Source: Oscillospiraceae bacterium (GTDB lineage: Bacteria; Bacillota; Clostridia; Oscillospirales; Acutalibacteraceae). From it: DNA of 64,000 bases. How positions within the stretch are numbered: the first letter of the stretch is position 1; every line of letters starts with the position of its first letter. This document shows positions 24,852 to 32,673 of this stretch, in pieces. Position numbers and translations under genes: made by a program. Location: contig DPOR01000009.1 in NCBI GenBank assembly GCA_003538135.1, positions 29,984 through 93,983 of the forward strand, written 5' to 3'. The notes beneath the pieces are model-generated. The model made no database searches and was not told where the DNA came from. It was given only the letters and a program-made list of their open reading frames with translations.

Positions 24852-25085
24852 TGCCCTGGTTTATAAAAAACACCCTCAGGACGGCTGCGGCCGTCCCAAG
24901 GGTGCAATAAGCACGGTACCACCTTGTGTTTAACTCTCGGCCCTTAACGCGGGCACGCGGCAAGGCTCCTCGCCCTGCGGCTCAAAAGCGGAATGACTCC
25001 TGCGGACGAAGGAAGCTCGCAGCAAACGCCTCCCTCTCTGATCGTCCCGAAAGAATCGTGTTCTTCGTCACAGCCTTTAGAATAT
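24852..25085 (-). promoter_or_regulatory. T-box leader of serS
   Basis: Between the promoter and serS the minus strand carries AAGGTGGTACCGTG (24936-24923), a near-perfect T-box that pairs with the uncharged tRNA acceptor end. It is followed by a terminator hairpin (CACCCT/AGGGTG outer arms with GGGACGG/CCGTCC inside, about 24871-24905) and T6. The upstream part has a shortened Stem I with AGAGAGGGAGG. The serine specifier triplet could not be fixed by eye. Uncharged tRNA-Ser should stabilise the antiterminator and raise serS expression. Confidence 0.88.
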
Positions 25086-25091
25086 GGGATT

Positions 25092-25120
25092 ATTATACCC
25101 CGAAGAAAATTCAAAGTCAA
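25092..25120 (-). promoter_or_regulatory. Sigma-A promoter of the serS T-box transcript
   Basis: TTGACT and TATAAT (minus) with an exact 17-base spacer. The -35 overlaps the stop codon of the upstream ECF gene. Confidence 0.78.
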
Positions 25121-25674
25121 GACTGTTTTTTCGCCTGTCTGTGCGGCAAGAGCTTCGCCTTGTCGAGCACCTTGACGAGACTCGGGATTATCGCAAGCTG
25201 AATGGCGAGTCCCGGCAGGCAGGTGACAAACGATGCGGTTATCCACACGGAGAACGAGTAGCTTCCGGCGGAGAAAATGAGCGCCTTGAGTATGCCCGAG
25301 ACTACGCGCCCCGCTATGAGCGCGGTTACAAGGCTCGCATACAAAGAGAGGTAAGCGGTCTTGTATTTGAACGCATACATCATAAGACCCGTCACCGCGC
25401 CGTATACGGCGAGCTCTGCGGTCATCGCGGGAAGTATGGCCATGGGCGGCATCTGAGTCAGAAGCGTCGAGAGCGCGGGGCCGAGCAGGCCGCAGACAAG
25501 CCCGTACTGCCAGCCGCAGATAAGCCCGCAGAGAAGCACGGGGATATGCATGGGCAGGAATATGGTCCCGGCATTTTTGACCGCATGGAACGCCATGGGC
25601 AGCACGATGCACAGCGCGACGCAAAGCGCGGTTATGACCATCTTTTTGATTCTGTCTGAATTTTTGTTTGTCAT
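25117..25674 (-). CDS. ECF transporter S component (substrate unassigned)
   Basis: A 185-residue protein with six hydrophobic segments, the size and shape of the vitamin-binding S subunit of energy-coupling factor importers. Typical ECF features are the N-terminal KKMVITALCVALCIVLPMA helix with small residues for contact to EcfT, and the MHIPVLLCGLICGWQYGLVCGLLGPALSTLL stretch. No ecfA or ecfT gene is in the window, so it should share a general energising module. The bound vitamin cannot be deduced; the leader offers the best clue but is also unassigned. ATG at 25674 follows AAAGGACG. Confidence 0.78.
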   Translation of the reverse strand: MTNKNSDRIKKMVITALCVALCIVLPMAFHAVKNAGTIFLPMHIPVLLCGLICGWQYGLVCGLLGPALSTLLTQMPPMAILPAMTAELAVYGAVTGLMMYAFKYKTAYLSLYASLVTALIAGRVVSGILKALIFSAGSYSFSVWITASFVTCLPGLAIQLAIIPSLVKVLDKAKLLPHRQAKKQS

Positions 25675-25689
25675 GAGGATCGTCCTTTC

Positions 25690-25812
25690 AAAAAACAAAA
25701 AGCGGGGGTACGGCACTCCCTCCTGGAAGCGCAGTTACCCTCGCGGCAATGTTTTTACGGTATTTGAAAAAATTCGCTCTCTTCTGAAAGCCCGACCCCT
25801 TCATGAGATCGC
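25690..25812 (-). promoter_or_regulatory. Attenuator-like leader of the ECF S-component gene
   Basis: The leader of about 135 nt ends in a long imperfect hairpin: GCG-AGGGTA pairs with TACCCCCGC, enclosing CTTCC-AGGA-GGGAG, and runs straight into TTTTTGTTTTTT (25712-25695 on minus), a terminator just before the ribosome-binding site. About 65 nt of leader before it could form an aptamer or antiterminator. It lacks the FMN, TPP, THF (GGAGAGUAG) and T-box (GGGTGGNACC) signatures as I know them. Conditional termination controlling vitamin uptake is inferred. Confidence 0.5.
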
Positions 25813-25816
25813 GTTT

Positions 25817-25844
25817 ATTATATCATATTTCAAGAGAAAATCAA
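25817..25844 (-). promoter_or_regulatory. Sigma-A promoter of the ECF S-component leader
   Basis: TTGATT and TATAAT (minus) with 16 bases between them. The -35 overlaps the end of the DUF3842 gene. Confidence 0.65.
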
Positions 25845-26245
25845 GACAGTTTTCCTATTTCCTTCACGGCAGCCTGAACGAGCCTCGCCATGGGGATATC
25901 CCCGACCCCGACAACGATATTGTCGCAGTGGTTGACGGGTATGAGCACGCGCTTGGCGTCGCTCTGCCCTATCGCCCGCGCCATCTCGGGCGTTATCTCA
26001 CCGAGCAGCGAATCGGCTACGACTATGCCGACGGGACCCGCTATGACATCCGCCCTGCGGCAGCCGACCAAAACGGCATTTTCGCCCGTTGCGGCGGCAT
26101 CGGCGCCCGCCTTGAGCATGGCGGAGGTCGCTATGCTGTTGGCTCCTACGGCGGTCACAAAAAAGTCCGGATATTCGCTTTTTATCCCGGCGACGAGCAG
26201 CTTGCCTATTCCGCCGCCCTGACCGTCTATAACAAGTACCTTCAT
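25841..26245 (-). CDS. DUF3842 family protein
   Basis: A 134-residue protein starting MKVLVIDGQGGGIGKLLV, a Rossmann-like nucleotide-binding-looking strand-loop-helix, with GANSIATSAMLKAGAD, TGENAVLVGCRRADVIAGPVGIVVADSLLGEITPEMA and a C-terminal PVNHCDNIVVGVGD. This matches the DUF3842 family of Firmicutes; function unknown. It follows the rubredoxin-like gene by 13 bases and is probably cotranscribed with it. Confidence 0.8.
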   Translation of the reverse strand: MKVLVIDGQGGGIGKLLVAGIKSEYPDFFVTAVGANSIATSAMLKAGADAAATGENAVLVGCRRADVIAGPVGIVVADSLLGEITPEMARAIGQSDAKRVLIPVNHCDNIVVGVGDIPMARLVQAAVKEIGKLS

Positions 26246-26258
26246 TTTTGTCTCTCCG

Positions 26259-26747
26259 TCAGTTTTTCACGGGTTCGAACAGCTCTCCGTCCACCCCGCA
26301 GTTCTCGCAGCGCTCGGGCGCGGTGTCGCCCTCTGTTTCAAAGCCGCATATCGAGCAGCGCATACGGGCTATCCCGTCCTTCTGAGCCGCAAACAGCTCG
26401 GCGGGCGACTCGCATTTCGGGCATTTTCCGGGCGCATTTTCGCCCTTGATTTTAAGCCCGCAGACGGTGCATATCCATGTCCTTGTCGGTGCGGGACGGC
26501 GCTCCTCGATAAGCTCGCCGCCTACTCCGCAGTTCTCGCAGCGCTCGGGCGCGGCGTCCCCGTCATAGGTATGACCGCATATCGTGCACACGAACACAGG
26601 TTCTCTTTTCTCTTTCCTTGGCTCCGCCACCGTCTGAGACAGCGATGCGGGAGCCGAGCAGTTTGGGCATTTGTCCGCGGCCGCGTCAAAAGTGCGTCCA
26701 CATACGGCGCAGTGAATCTTCCTGCCCGTAGTTCCCTCTTCGCTCAC
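26259..26747 (-). CDS. Protein with four tandem rubredoxin-like zinc/iron knuckles
   Basis: A 162-residue, almost wholly modular protein. Four units each carry a CxxC...CxxC set: CAVCGRTFDAAADKCPNC; CTICGHTYDGDAAPERCENC; CTVCGLKIKGENAPGKCPKC; CSICGFETEGDTAPERCENC. Units 2-4 match the short rubredoxin-like C-terminal knuckle of rubrerythrins (xCxxCGxxxxGxxAPxxCPxC). Such centres bind Fe or Zn; whether this is an electron carrier or a structural zinc protein is not shown. GTG start at 26747 follows GGAGGG. It is the first gene of a pair with DUF3842. Confidence 0.8.
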   Translation of the reverse strand: MSEEGTTGRKIHCAVCGRTFDAAADKCPNCSAPASLSQTVAEPRKEKREPVFVCTICGHTYDGDAAPERCENCGVGGELIEERRPAPTRTWICTVCGLKIKGENAPGKCPKCESPAELFAAQKDGIARMRCSICGFETEGDTAPERCENCGVDGELFEPVKN

Positions 26748-26841
26748 CGAATCCCTCCGTTTTTTGTTTTTTTCCGTGCCGACCTGCCGGGCAGCACCGG
26801 GGTTACTCTTATTCTATCATTTAATATGCCGAAAAGTCAAG

Positions 26842-26870
26842 TTGCAAGAGCGGGCGAAATATGATAAAAT
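26842..26870 (+). promoter_or_regulatory. Sigma-A promoter of the M20 peptidase gene
   Basis: TTGCAA at 26842-26847 and TAAAAT at 26865-26870 with a 17-base spacer, 30 bases before the ATG. Confidence 0.65.
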
Positions 26871-26899
26871 CAGGACATCACGAGAAAGGGTGAACAAGC

Positions 26900-28339
26900 A
26901 TGGGAGTTTATATTTTTCTTGCGGTATTGGCGGCTCTGGTTATCTTTGTCGGCATACTGCTGATAAGGACCGCGCTCGCCGCAAAAAAGGCGGAGCCTAT
27001 AGGCGAAAAGCCGGTCTATACGACAGAGCGTGAGGACAAGGAAAACGGCGAACGGCTGATGAAAATGATAGAGTGTCAAACGGTCTCGTCCCGCGAAATA
27101 TATGACGACACGGAGTTTTCGAAGCTCCGCGCGGCGGTCAGGGAGCTGTTTCCGCTGCTGCATGAGCGCGCCGAGATAAAATATTTCAGCGAGGACTGCT
27201 GGGTATACAAAATACCGGGGCGGGACAGAAACCGAAACATCCTGCTCATGTCGCACCACGATGTAGTCGCCGCAACGGGCGAATGGAGTCACGCGAAATT
27301 CGGCGAGATAGAGGGCGGAAAGCTCTGGGGACGCGGCACCGTGGACACAAAGACTCCGCTCTTTGCGGAGATGACCGCCGCGGAAGAGCTGCTTTCGGAA
27401 GGCTTTGAGCCCGCCTGCAATCTATACATAGCCTCCGGCCACAACGAGGAGGTTTTCGGCGACGGCATACATGAGGCCGTTAAATATTTTGAGGAGCAGG
27501 GCATAGAATTCGAACTCGCCATAGACGAGGGCGGCGGAGTTATCGGCGCGCCGATAAACGGAATAGACTGCAAGTGCGCCATGATAGCCGTCCACGAAAA
27601 GGGCTACCACAGAATGAATGTCCGCGCCGTTCAGGGCGACACCGAGGGCTTTGTCCTCACGGATAACCCCGTGACCCGCGTCTCGAAATTTATAGCCGAG
27701 GTTTCGGCGCTCAAGCTTACTGTAAAAATGCCCGCGCAGGTGCGCGAGATGTTCACCTCGCTCATGCCCTATATGAGCTTCCCCCTGAGATTTATTTTTG
27801 CAAACCTGTGGTGCTTTGAGCCGCTGCTCGTAAAGCTCATGCCCAAGATAAACGGTCAGGCCGCCGCCATGCTCGGCACGACCTGCTCCTTCGGCAGCAT
27901 CGAGTCGAAAAAGGGCGAGACCCCGCGCGACAACGAGTGCTCGGCGAGCGCGCTGATAAGATATATCGACGAAAGCGACCTTGAGGCCGACATGGAGAAG
28001 ATACGGGCGCTCGCAAAGAAATATTCGCTCGAGATAACCGAGCCCGCCGACGGGCATGAGTTCCACCGCCCCGCGGACACGGGGAGCAAGGCTTTCGAGT
28101 ATGTCTGCCGCTGCGCGCGCAAGACGTTCCCGCACGCCGCGGTTGCTCCGTTCGTTCTCGCGGCGGGCACCGACGCCCGCTGGCTGTGCGACGTCTGCCC
28201 GTGCACCCTGCGCTTTGCGCCGATAGACATAGACAATCAGCAGTTCAACAGCGTCCACAGCGTCGACGAAAATATCGACCTTGCCGCCATAGGCGAGGCG
28301 ATAGAGTTCTACAAAGAGGTCATCGGAAACTACAAATAA
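26900..28339 (+). CDS. M20-family metallopeptidase, membrane-anchored
   Basis: A 479-residue protein with an N-terminal membrane helix (IFLAVLAALVIFVGILLI) and an M20 peptidase/deacylase domain. Zinc and catalytic motifs: ILLMSHHDVVAA (His-Asp), GRGTVDTKTPLFAEM (Asp), ASGHNEEVFG (Glu-Glu) and the C-terminal HEFHRPAD. The dimerisation insert lies between. The closest type is the carboxypeptidase/dipeptidase group (PM20D1-like, long forms with a membrane helix). It probably hydrolyses small peptides or N-acyl amino acids; the substrate is unknown. The ATG follows GAGAAAGGGTG. Confidence 0.87.
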   Translation: MGVYIFLAVLAALVIFVGILLIRTALAAKKAEPIGEKPVYTTEREDKENGERLMKMIECQTVSSREIYDDTEFSKLRAAVRELFPLLHERAEIKYFSEDCWVYKIPGRDRNRNILLMSHHDVVAATGEWSHAKFGEIEGGKLWGRGTVDTKTPLFAEMTAAEELLSEGFEPACNLYIASGHNEEVFGDGIHEAVKYFEEQGIEFELAIDEGGGVIGAPINGIDCKCAMIAVHEKGYHRMNVRAVQGDTEGFVLTDNPVTRVSKFIAEVSALKLTVKMPAQVREMFTSLMPYMSFPLRFIFANLWCFEPLLVKLMPKINGQAAAMLGTTCSFGSIESKKGETPRDNECSASALIRYIDESDLEADMEKIRALAKKYSLEITEPADGHEFHRPADTGSKAFEYVCRCARKTFPHAAVAPFVLAAGTDARWLCDVCPCTLRFAPIDIDNQQFNSVHSVDENIDLAAIGEAIEFYKEVIGNYK

Positions 28340-28345
28340 AAAGTA

Positions 28346-28380
28346 CGGTCTGCGTCAAAAAACGCAGACCGCTTTTTATT
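28346..28380. terminator. Bidirectional terminator
   Basis: CGGTCTGCGT at 28346-28355 pairs with ACGCAGACCG at 28362-28371, followed by CTTTTTATT on plus and TACTTTTTATT on minus. It separates the M20 gene from the convergent acetyltransferase. Confidence 0.85.
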
Positions 28381-28975
28381 CTATTCCGTATTTCTCAAAG
28401 ATAACCTCTCTTATCTGCGGAAACGGCGTTACGGGCGGCTGATCTTCAAGGTGCTCGCCTATCAGCTTCTCCATCCAGACCATGCCGTACCAGCGGCGGA
28501 ATTTATACGAGCACTTCGTGAATCCGCCTATCATGCGGTAGCCGAGATGCGCGTGGAACTCCGCGCTGTTTCTCGTCAGATATTTGTCCTCTTTTTCGGG
28601 ATAGGCTATGCAGGCGTTCATATTGAGAAAGCCCTGCTCGCGAAGCACGTTTTCGAGCGCGTCGTGGAGGAGCCTGCCGAGTCCGCCGCCGCGGACATCC
28701 TCGGAGAGATAGAGGGAAGTCTCGACCGACCAGTCGTATGCGGGGCGCGAATGGAGCGGACCCGCATAGGCGTAGCCGATAATCTCGCCGCCCCTCTCGA
28801 GCACGAGATACGGGAATCTTTTGAGCGTCGTTTCTATTCTTTTTCTAAATTCATCGACGCTCGGCACGTCGTATTCATATGTTATCGCCGTATTTTTAAC
28901 ATACGGGGCATAGACTCTCAGCAGCGCGGGCGCGTCCTCGGGCGATGCCGCACGTATTTTTATCCCGTCCGTCAT
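28376..28975 (-). CDS. GNAT acetyltransferase, phosphinothricin-acetyltransferase-like
   Basis: A 199-residue acetyltransferase. The N terminus (IKIRAASPEDAPALLRVYAPYVKNTAITYEYD) and the acetyl-CoA site VRGGGLGRLLHDALENVL, followed by NMNACIAYPEKEDKYLTRNSAEFHAHLGYRMIG, match the PAT/Bar type that acetylates amino groups of phosphinothricin or related amines. The substrate here is unknown; the family is common and often detoxifying. The ATG at 28975 lies one base after the MATE stop (TAACATG), with GAGGGTG as ribosome-binding site, so the pair is an operon. Confidence 0.85.
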   Translation of the reverse strand: MTDGIKIRAASPEDAPALLRVYAPYVKNTAITYEYDVPSVDEFRKRIETTLKRFPYLVLERGGEIIGYAYAGPLHSRPAYDWSVETSLYLSEDVRGGGLGRLLHDALENVLREQGFLNMNACIAYPEKEDKYLTRNSAEFHAHLGYRMIGGFTKCSYKFRRWYGMVWMEKLIGEHLEDQPPVTPFPQIREVIFEKYGIE

Positions 28976-28976
28976 G

Positions 28977-30356
28977 TTACACACCCTCTTTTTTCCGTCC
29001 CTCGAGCTTCTTCATGGCCTTGCCGAACTGCACGGCGAAGAGGATCGAGGTAAAGGTTATGGCTATAACGTCCGCGACGGGCTCCGCCATATAAACGCCC
29101 ATCGTCTTGTCGGAAGCGAGCATGGGCATGATATATATCAGCGGCAGGAGCAGGACGAATTTGCGAACGACCGCAACCGATATCGAGCACAGCGCACTGC
29201 CGATCGAGACGAACGCCATCTGGCAGGACATCTGTATTCCGAACAGGCAGAGCACGGCGCAGTATATACGCAGAGCGTTAGCGGTAAAGTCTATAAGTGC
29301 CGCATCGGAGCAGAACATTTTTGCAAAGCCCTGCGGGAACAGCTCGATAAGACCCCAGAGCAGGAACGAATAGGTCAGGCAAACGCCGAGCAGGAGCTTG
29401 AAGGTCTTTTTGACCCGCTCGCTGTTTCCGGCTCCGTAGTTGTAGCTGATAATCGGCTGCGAGCCCTGAGATATGCCCTGCATGGGCAGCATGGCAAACT
29501 GCATGACGCTCGTCAGTATCGTCATCGCGCCGACGGCGATATCGCCGCCGTATTTCAGCAGAGACGAGTTGAAGCAGACAGAGATAACGCTCTCGCTCGA
29601 CTGCATTATAAATGTCGCAAGTCCGAGCGCAAGACAGGGCAGAATAAGCTTCGGAGAGACGAAGAAGTTCTTAGCCTTTAAACGCAGAAAAGTCTTTTTG
29701 CCGAAGAGGAACGTCACGACCCAGACGCACGAGACGCACTGCGAGATAACCGTTGCGAGCGCCGCGCCCTTGACGCCCATATTGAGCCCGAAAATAAATA
29801 TCGGGTCAAGTACTATATTTGACACGGCGCCTATCATAACCGTCACCATGCCGATATTCGCAAAGCCCTGCGCCGTAATAAACGCATTCATGCCGAGGGT
29901 CAGCTGGACGAACACCGTACCCATGGCGTATATGTTCATGTAGTCGACTGCGTATTCGATAGTATTTTCGCTCGCGCCGAAGGCGAGAAGCAGGTCGCGG
30001 CTGAAGATGAGCAGCAAGGAAGTCAGCACGGCGGATATTATTATCTGCATAAAAAAGCAGCCGCCGAGAATCTTTTCCGCCGAGTCGTTGTCGCCCTTAC
30101 CCATGGATATGGACGCTCTGGGCGCGCCGCCCGCGCTGACAAATGCGGCGAAAGCCGAGATTATCATGATTATCGGCAGGCAAACGCCGACTCCCGTCAG
30201 CGCAAGGCCGCCGTCGACGGGCATATGCCCGATATATATGCGGTCAACTATGTTATAGAGCATATTGACTATCTGTGCTATGACCGTCGGAAGCGATAGC
30301 TTAAAAAGCAGCTTTCCGACCGGCTGCGTGCCGAGAAACGATTTATCTTTTTCCAT
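28977..30356 (-). CDS. MATE-family efflux transporter
   Basis: A 459-residue, 12-helix exporter of the MATE/DinF-NorM type. N-terminal signatures are GKLLFKLSLPTVIAQIVNMLYNIVDRIYIGHM and the GGAPRASISMGKGDNDSAEKILG segment; the second half repeats the pattern (MPMQGISQGSQPIISYNYGAGN). It expels cationic compounds using Na+ or H+; specific substrates unknown. It is cotranscribed with the acetyltransferase, a combination that could detoxify and export the same class of compound (inference). Confidence 0.9.
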   Translation of the reverse strand: MEKDKSFLGTQPVGKLLFKLSLPTVIAQIVNMLYNIVDRIYIGHMPVDGGLALTGVGVCLPIIMIISAFAAFVSAGGAPRASISMGKGDNDSAEKILGGCFFMQIIISAVLTSLLLIFSRDLLLAFGASENTIEYAVDYMNIYAMGTVFVQLTLGMNAFITAQGFANIGMVTVMIGAVSNIVLDPIFIFGLNMGVKGAALATVISQCVSCVWVVTFLFGKKTFLRLKAKNFFVSPKLILPCLALGLATFIMQSSESVISVCFNSSLLKYGGDIAVGAMTILTSVMQFAMLPMQGISQGSQPIISYNYGAGNSERVKKTFKLLLGVCLTYSFLLWGLIELFPQGFAKMFCSDAALIDFTANALRIYCAVLCLFGIQMSCQMAFVSIGSALCSISVAVVRKFVLLLPLIYIMPMLASDKTMGVYMAEPVADVIAITFTSILFAVQFGKAMKKLEGRKKEGV

Positions 30357-30477
30357 TTTCGGTTACCCCTTTGTGTCTTTACGCCCGCAGGCGAACATTC
30401 TAATTATATAACCGCCGAGCCTGTTGTCAAGCGGAAACGGGCAGGAAAAATCCCCTTAAAAATAAGCGGAAAAATTT

Positions 30478-31254
30478 TTACTTTATCCGCGAGAACGCGA
30501 ACACGACTGCCCCGAGCACGACAAGGACAACGCCCGTCGCGCGGTTGAGAGTTTTGGGTTGAGCCCTGTTGGCTATAACCGCGGCGATACGCGCCCAGAT
30601 AAGCGTGAACGCGACGCAGAGCAGAAGCACCGCGAGGTCGGGCATACCGCCTATCGCAAAATGCGACACCGCGCCGGTGAGGGCGGTGAAGGTCATTATG
30701 AATACGCTTGTGCCGACTGCGGTCTTGAGCTCGTAGCCGAGGACTGATGTGAGAATAAGCAGCATCATCATGCCGCCGCCCGCACCGACAAAGCCGCAGA
30801 TAAGCCCGATTAAAGTCCCGCAGATAACGGACTGTATCGCGCGCTTTTTCGCGGGAACTTTTTCCATCGATTCCTTTGTCGTCATAACCGGACGGACGAT
30901 GAATTTGACTCCGAGCAGGAATGTCATTACGACCGAAAAACCGCCCATGGCGGCCGACGGGAGCAGGCTTGCGAGATAGCTGCCGACGACGGTAAAGGTC
31001 AGAACCGTCGCCATCATGATAAGCCCGTTTTTGATATCGAGGTTCTTTTTTCTTCCGTAGGTGTAGGCCGAGACGGCGCTTGCGAGCACGTCCGATGCGA
31101 GCGCTATGCCGACTGCCGTATACGGATCCATATCGAGAAAGGTTATCAGCATGGGACTTATGACCGCCGCCGCGCTCATGCCCGCAAAGCCCGTGCCGAG
31201 CCCCGCGCCCATGCCTGCAAAAAATGTCACGAGCACCGTTATGAAAATTTTCAT
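30478..31254 (-). CDS. TauE/SafE-family sulfite/anion exporter
   Basis: A 258-residue membrane protein with about eight helices in two repeats. Family motifs are FAGMGAGLGTGFAGMSAAAVISPMLI and, in the second half, ICGFVGAGGGMMMLLILTSVLGYELKTAVGTS. The TauE/SafE group moves sulfite, sulfoacetate or other organosulfur anions. It is 5 bases downstream of the MarR gene and therefore probably under its control. Confidence 0.88.
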   Translation of the reverse strand: MKIFITVLVTFFAGMGAGLGTGFAGMSAAAVISPMLITFLDMDPYTAVGIALASDVLASAVSAYTYGRKKNLDIKNGLIMMATVLTFTVVGSYLASLLPSAAMGGFSVVMTFLLGVKFIVRPVMTTKESMEKVPAKKRAIQSVICGTLIGLICGFVGAGGGMMMLLILTSVLGYELKTAVGTSVFIMTFTALTGAVSHFAIGGMPDLAVLLLCVAFTLIWARIAAVIANRAQPKTLNRATGVVLVVLGAVVFAFSRIK

Positions 31255-31259
31255 TTATC

Positions 31260-31688
31260 TCACCCTTTTAGAATCCCGTCGAGATTGCGGTCTATTATTT
31301 TCACCGTCTCCGTGAAATTCTTTTTCATTTCGTCCGTAGTGTTTTCAAACAGCATATCGAAAAAAGTCTGCTGCAGCTGCCTGCCGCGCTCTACGGTCGG
31401 CAGAGCCTTCTCGGTCAGCGAGAGGCGAATTTTTCGCCTGTCGCCCTCTATGGCGGTTCGCTCTATATATCCCTCGTTTGCGAGCCTCTCGACATTGACG
31501 GAGACGAGATTCGCCTTTATCTTTCTGATGTTTACTATGTCGCCCGCAGTGCTGTAATCCGGATTGTTCGCTAAAAACATCAGAATGTCAAATGCCGTCT
31601 GCGGAATGTTCAGCTCGCGGCAAAGCGGCTTGCAGACCGCGTTGTACGCTGTCGCCAGCTTTTTCGGGAAGTCTATATTAATATTCAT
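31260..31688 (-). CDS. MarR-family transcriptional regulator
   Basis: A 142-residue winged-helix regulator. The DNA-binding core is LNIPQTAFDILMFLANNPDYSTAGDIV and the wing VERLANEGYIERTAIEGDRRKIRLSLTEKA with the family DRR. MarR proteins repress a linked transporter until a small ligand binds. Two ATGs stand in tandem; the second (31688) gives a better 5-base spacing from GAGGTG. It forms an operon with the TauE/SafE exporter, and a palindrome overlaps its promoter. Confidence 0.88.
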   Translation of the reverse strand: MNINIDFPKKLATAYNAVCKPLCRELNIPQTAFDILMFLANNPDYSTAGDIVNIRKIKANLVSVNVERLANEGYIERTAIEGDRRKIRLSLTEKALPTVERGRQLQQTFFDMLFENTTDEMKKNFTETVKIIDRNLDGILKG

Positions 31689-31716
31689 CATAACACCTCA
31701 ATTCAAATTTAGACAG

Positions 31717-31759
31717 TTCATTTTTGAAGTATTATATACCGTTCCTACGCGCTTGTCAA
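31717..31759 (-). promoter_or_regulatory. Promoter and probable MarR operator
   Basis: TTGACA (31759-31754) and TATAAT (31736-31731) on minus are separated by exactly 17 bases. Directly after the -10, over the expected start site, is the palindrome TTCATTTTTGAA (31717-31728), with a further TTCAAATTT next to it. The position suits autorepression by the MarR protein. Confidence 0.6.
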
Positions 31760-31845
31760 CAGAAACGTTTATTATACTCCGCGCCGAAAAACTAAACGCA
31801 GAGCATAAAAATAAATTGTCCGATAAATTTGAGACAGACGCAAAA

Positions 31846-31882
31846 ATAAAAATCCGTCGGCTTTTCAGTCGACGGATTTTTA
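31846..31882. terminator. Bidirectional terminator
   Basis: AAATCCGTCG pairs with CGACGGATTT around a GCTTTTCAGT loop, with T/A tracts on both sides. It ends the DUF4234 transcript (minus) about 57 bases past its stop. A near copy of the sequence occurs at 32631-32666. Confidence 0.75.
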
Positions 31883-31938
31883 CTTATATTTTTGTGTAAC
31901 GGCTGAAAATTTTAAAGGGGGGAGTTGAGAATGTGATA

Positions 31939-32388
31939 TCAGCCTTTTTCGTTGAAGTCCGCGTTGAGAGTGTTCATTGCCTTGAAGAGCTTATAGGTGA
32001 ACACTAACGGACCGACAACGATGAGTGAGCCGAGTATGCCCCAGCCCCAGAAATCGCCTGCGCCGAACTTGCAGTCAAGTCCGCGGCGTTTAAGCTCGTT
32101 GCCGATTCTTGTGCAGAGCTTATGATGCCAAACGAGGAAGGCTATGCTGAGGGTAAGCGGGCCGACGATGAAAACCAACAGCCAGTAGTTCATGGTTTTC
32201 TGACCGTCATAGCGGCTGCATACGACGTTCGTCTCTTCGGAGATGTGGGCAAAAACGACAAGCGAGTAGATACCGAGGGTCAATATTGACAGGATGATGA
32301 ATTTTGCGAGCCCTCTGTTTGTTCTGAGCTGGGAAACGGGAGCGGTGTTGTTGACGGGAGCGGTTACGTTGTTTGGATTTTCAGACAT
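31939..32388 (-). CDS. DUF4234 domain membrane protein
   Basis: A 149-residue protein with a polar Asn/Pro-rich start (SENPNNVTAPVNNTAPVSQLR), then the DUF4234 pattern: NRGLAKFIILSILTLGIYSLVVFAHISEETN, two further hydrophobic segments (YWLLVFIVGPLTLSIAFLVW; GWGILGSLIVVGPLVFTY) and HKLCTRIGNELKRRGL between them. Function of the family is unknown. It is a single gene with its own promoter and terminator; the ATG follows AAGGAGGTC. Confidence 0.82.
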   Translation of the reverse strand: MSENPNNVTAPVNNTAPVSQLRTNRGLAKFIILSILTLGIYSLVVFAHISEETNVVCSRYDGQKTMNYWLLVFIVGPLTLSIAFLVWHHKLCTRIGNELKRRGLDCKFGAGDFWGWGILGSLIVVGPLVFTYKLFKAMNTLNADFNEKG

Positions 32389-32517
32389 ATTGTGACCTCC
32401 TTCAAAACCGTTGCGGATTATATGTTTTTCGATTTGAAACTGTCGGCTGCATCAAAATTCCTTTGCCGCGGAATAAATCCCCCTTTTTAAGCCCTACACC
32501 CATATAGCTTCAAGGTC

Positions 32518-32546
32518 AATATATCATGATTATAGAATCAAGTCAA
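32518..32546 (-). promoter_or_regulatory. Sigma-A promoter of the DUF4234 gene
   Basis: TTGACT and TATATT (minus), 17-base spacer. The leader to the ATG would be about 120 bases and contains no structure I could name. Confidence 0.55.
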
Positions 32547-32630
32547 TAGATTTGAAGGCTTTTTGCCAAAAAGACGATATGCAAGAGGCGCGGTAATTTG
32601 ATATATGAGCGTTTTTTATAATATAAAAAG

Positions 32631-32666
32631 AAAAATCCGTCGGCTTTGCAGTCAACGGATTTTTGC
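32631..32666 (-). terminator. Rho-independent terminator of the AbrB-like gene
   Basis: AAAAATCCGT/ACGGATTTTT stem just past the stop of the gene at 32674; its sequence nearly repeats the terminator at 31846-31882. Confidence 0.75.
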
Positions 32667-32673
32667 TTCGTTT

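Noticed and set aside
25690..25812. T-box or THF riboswitch before the ECF S component
   Set aside because: The T-box consensus and the THF blocks (GGAGAGUAG and CGCGUUAAG-like) are both absent; only a terminator-like hairpin is supported.
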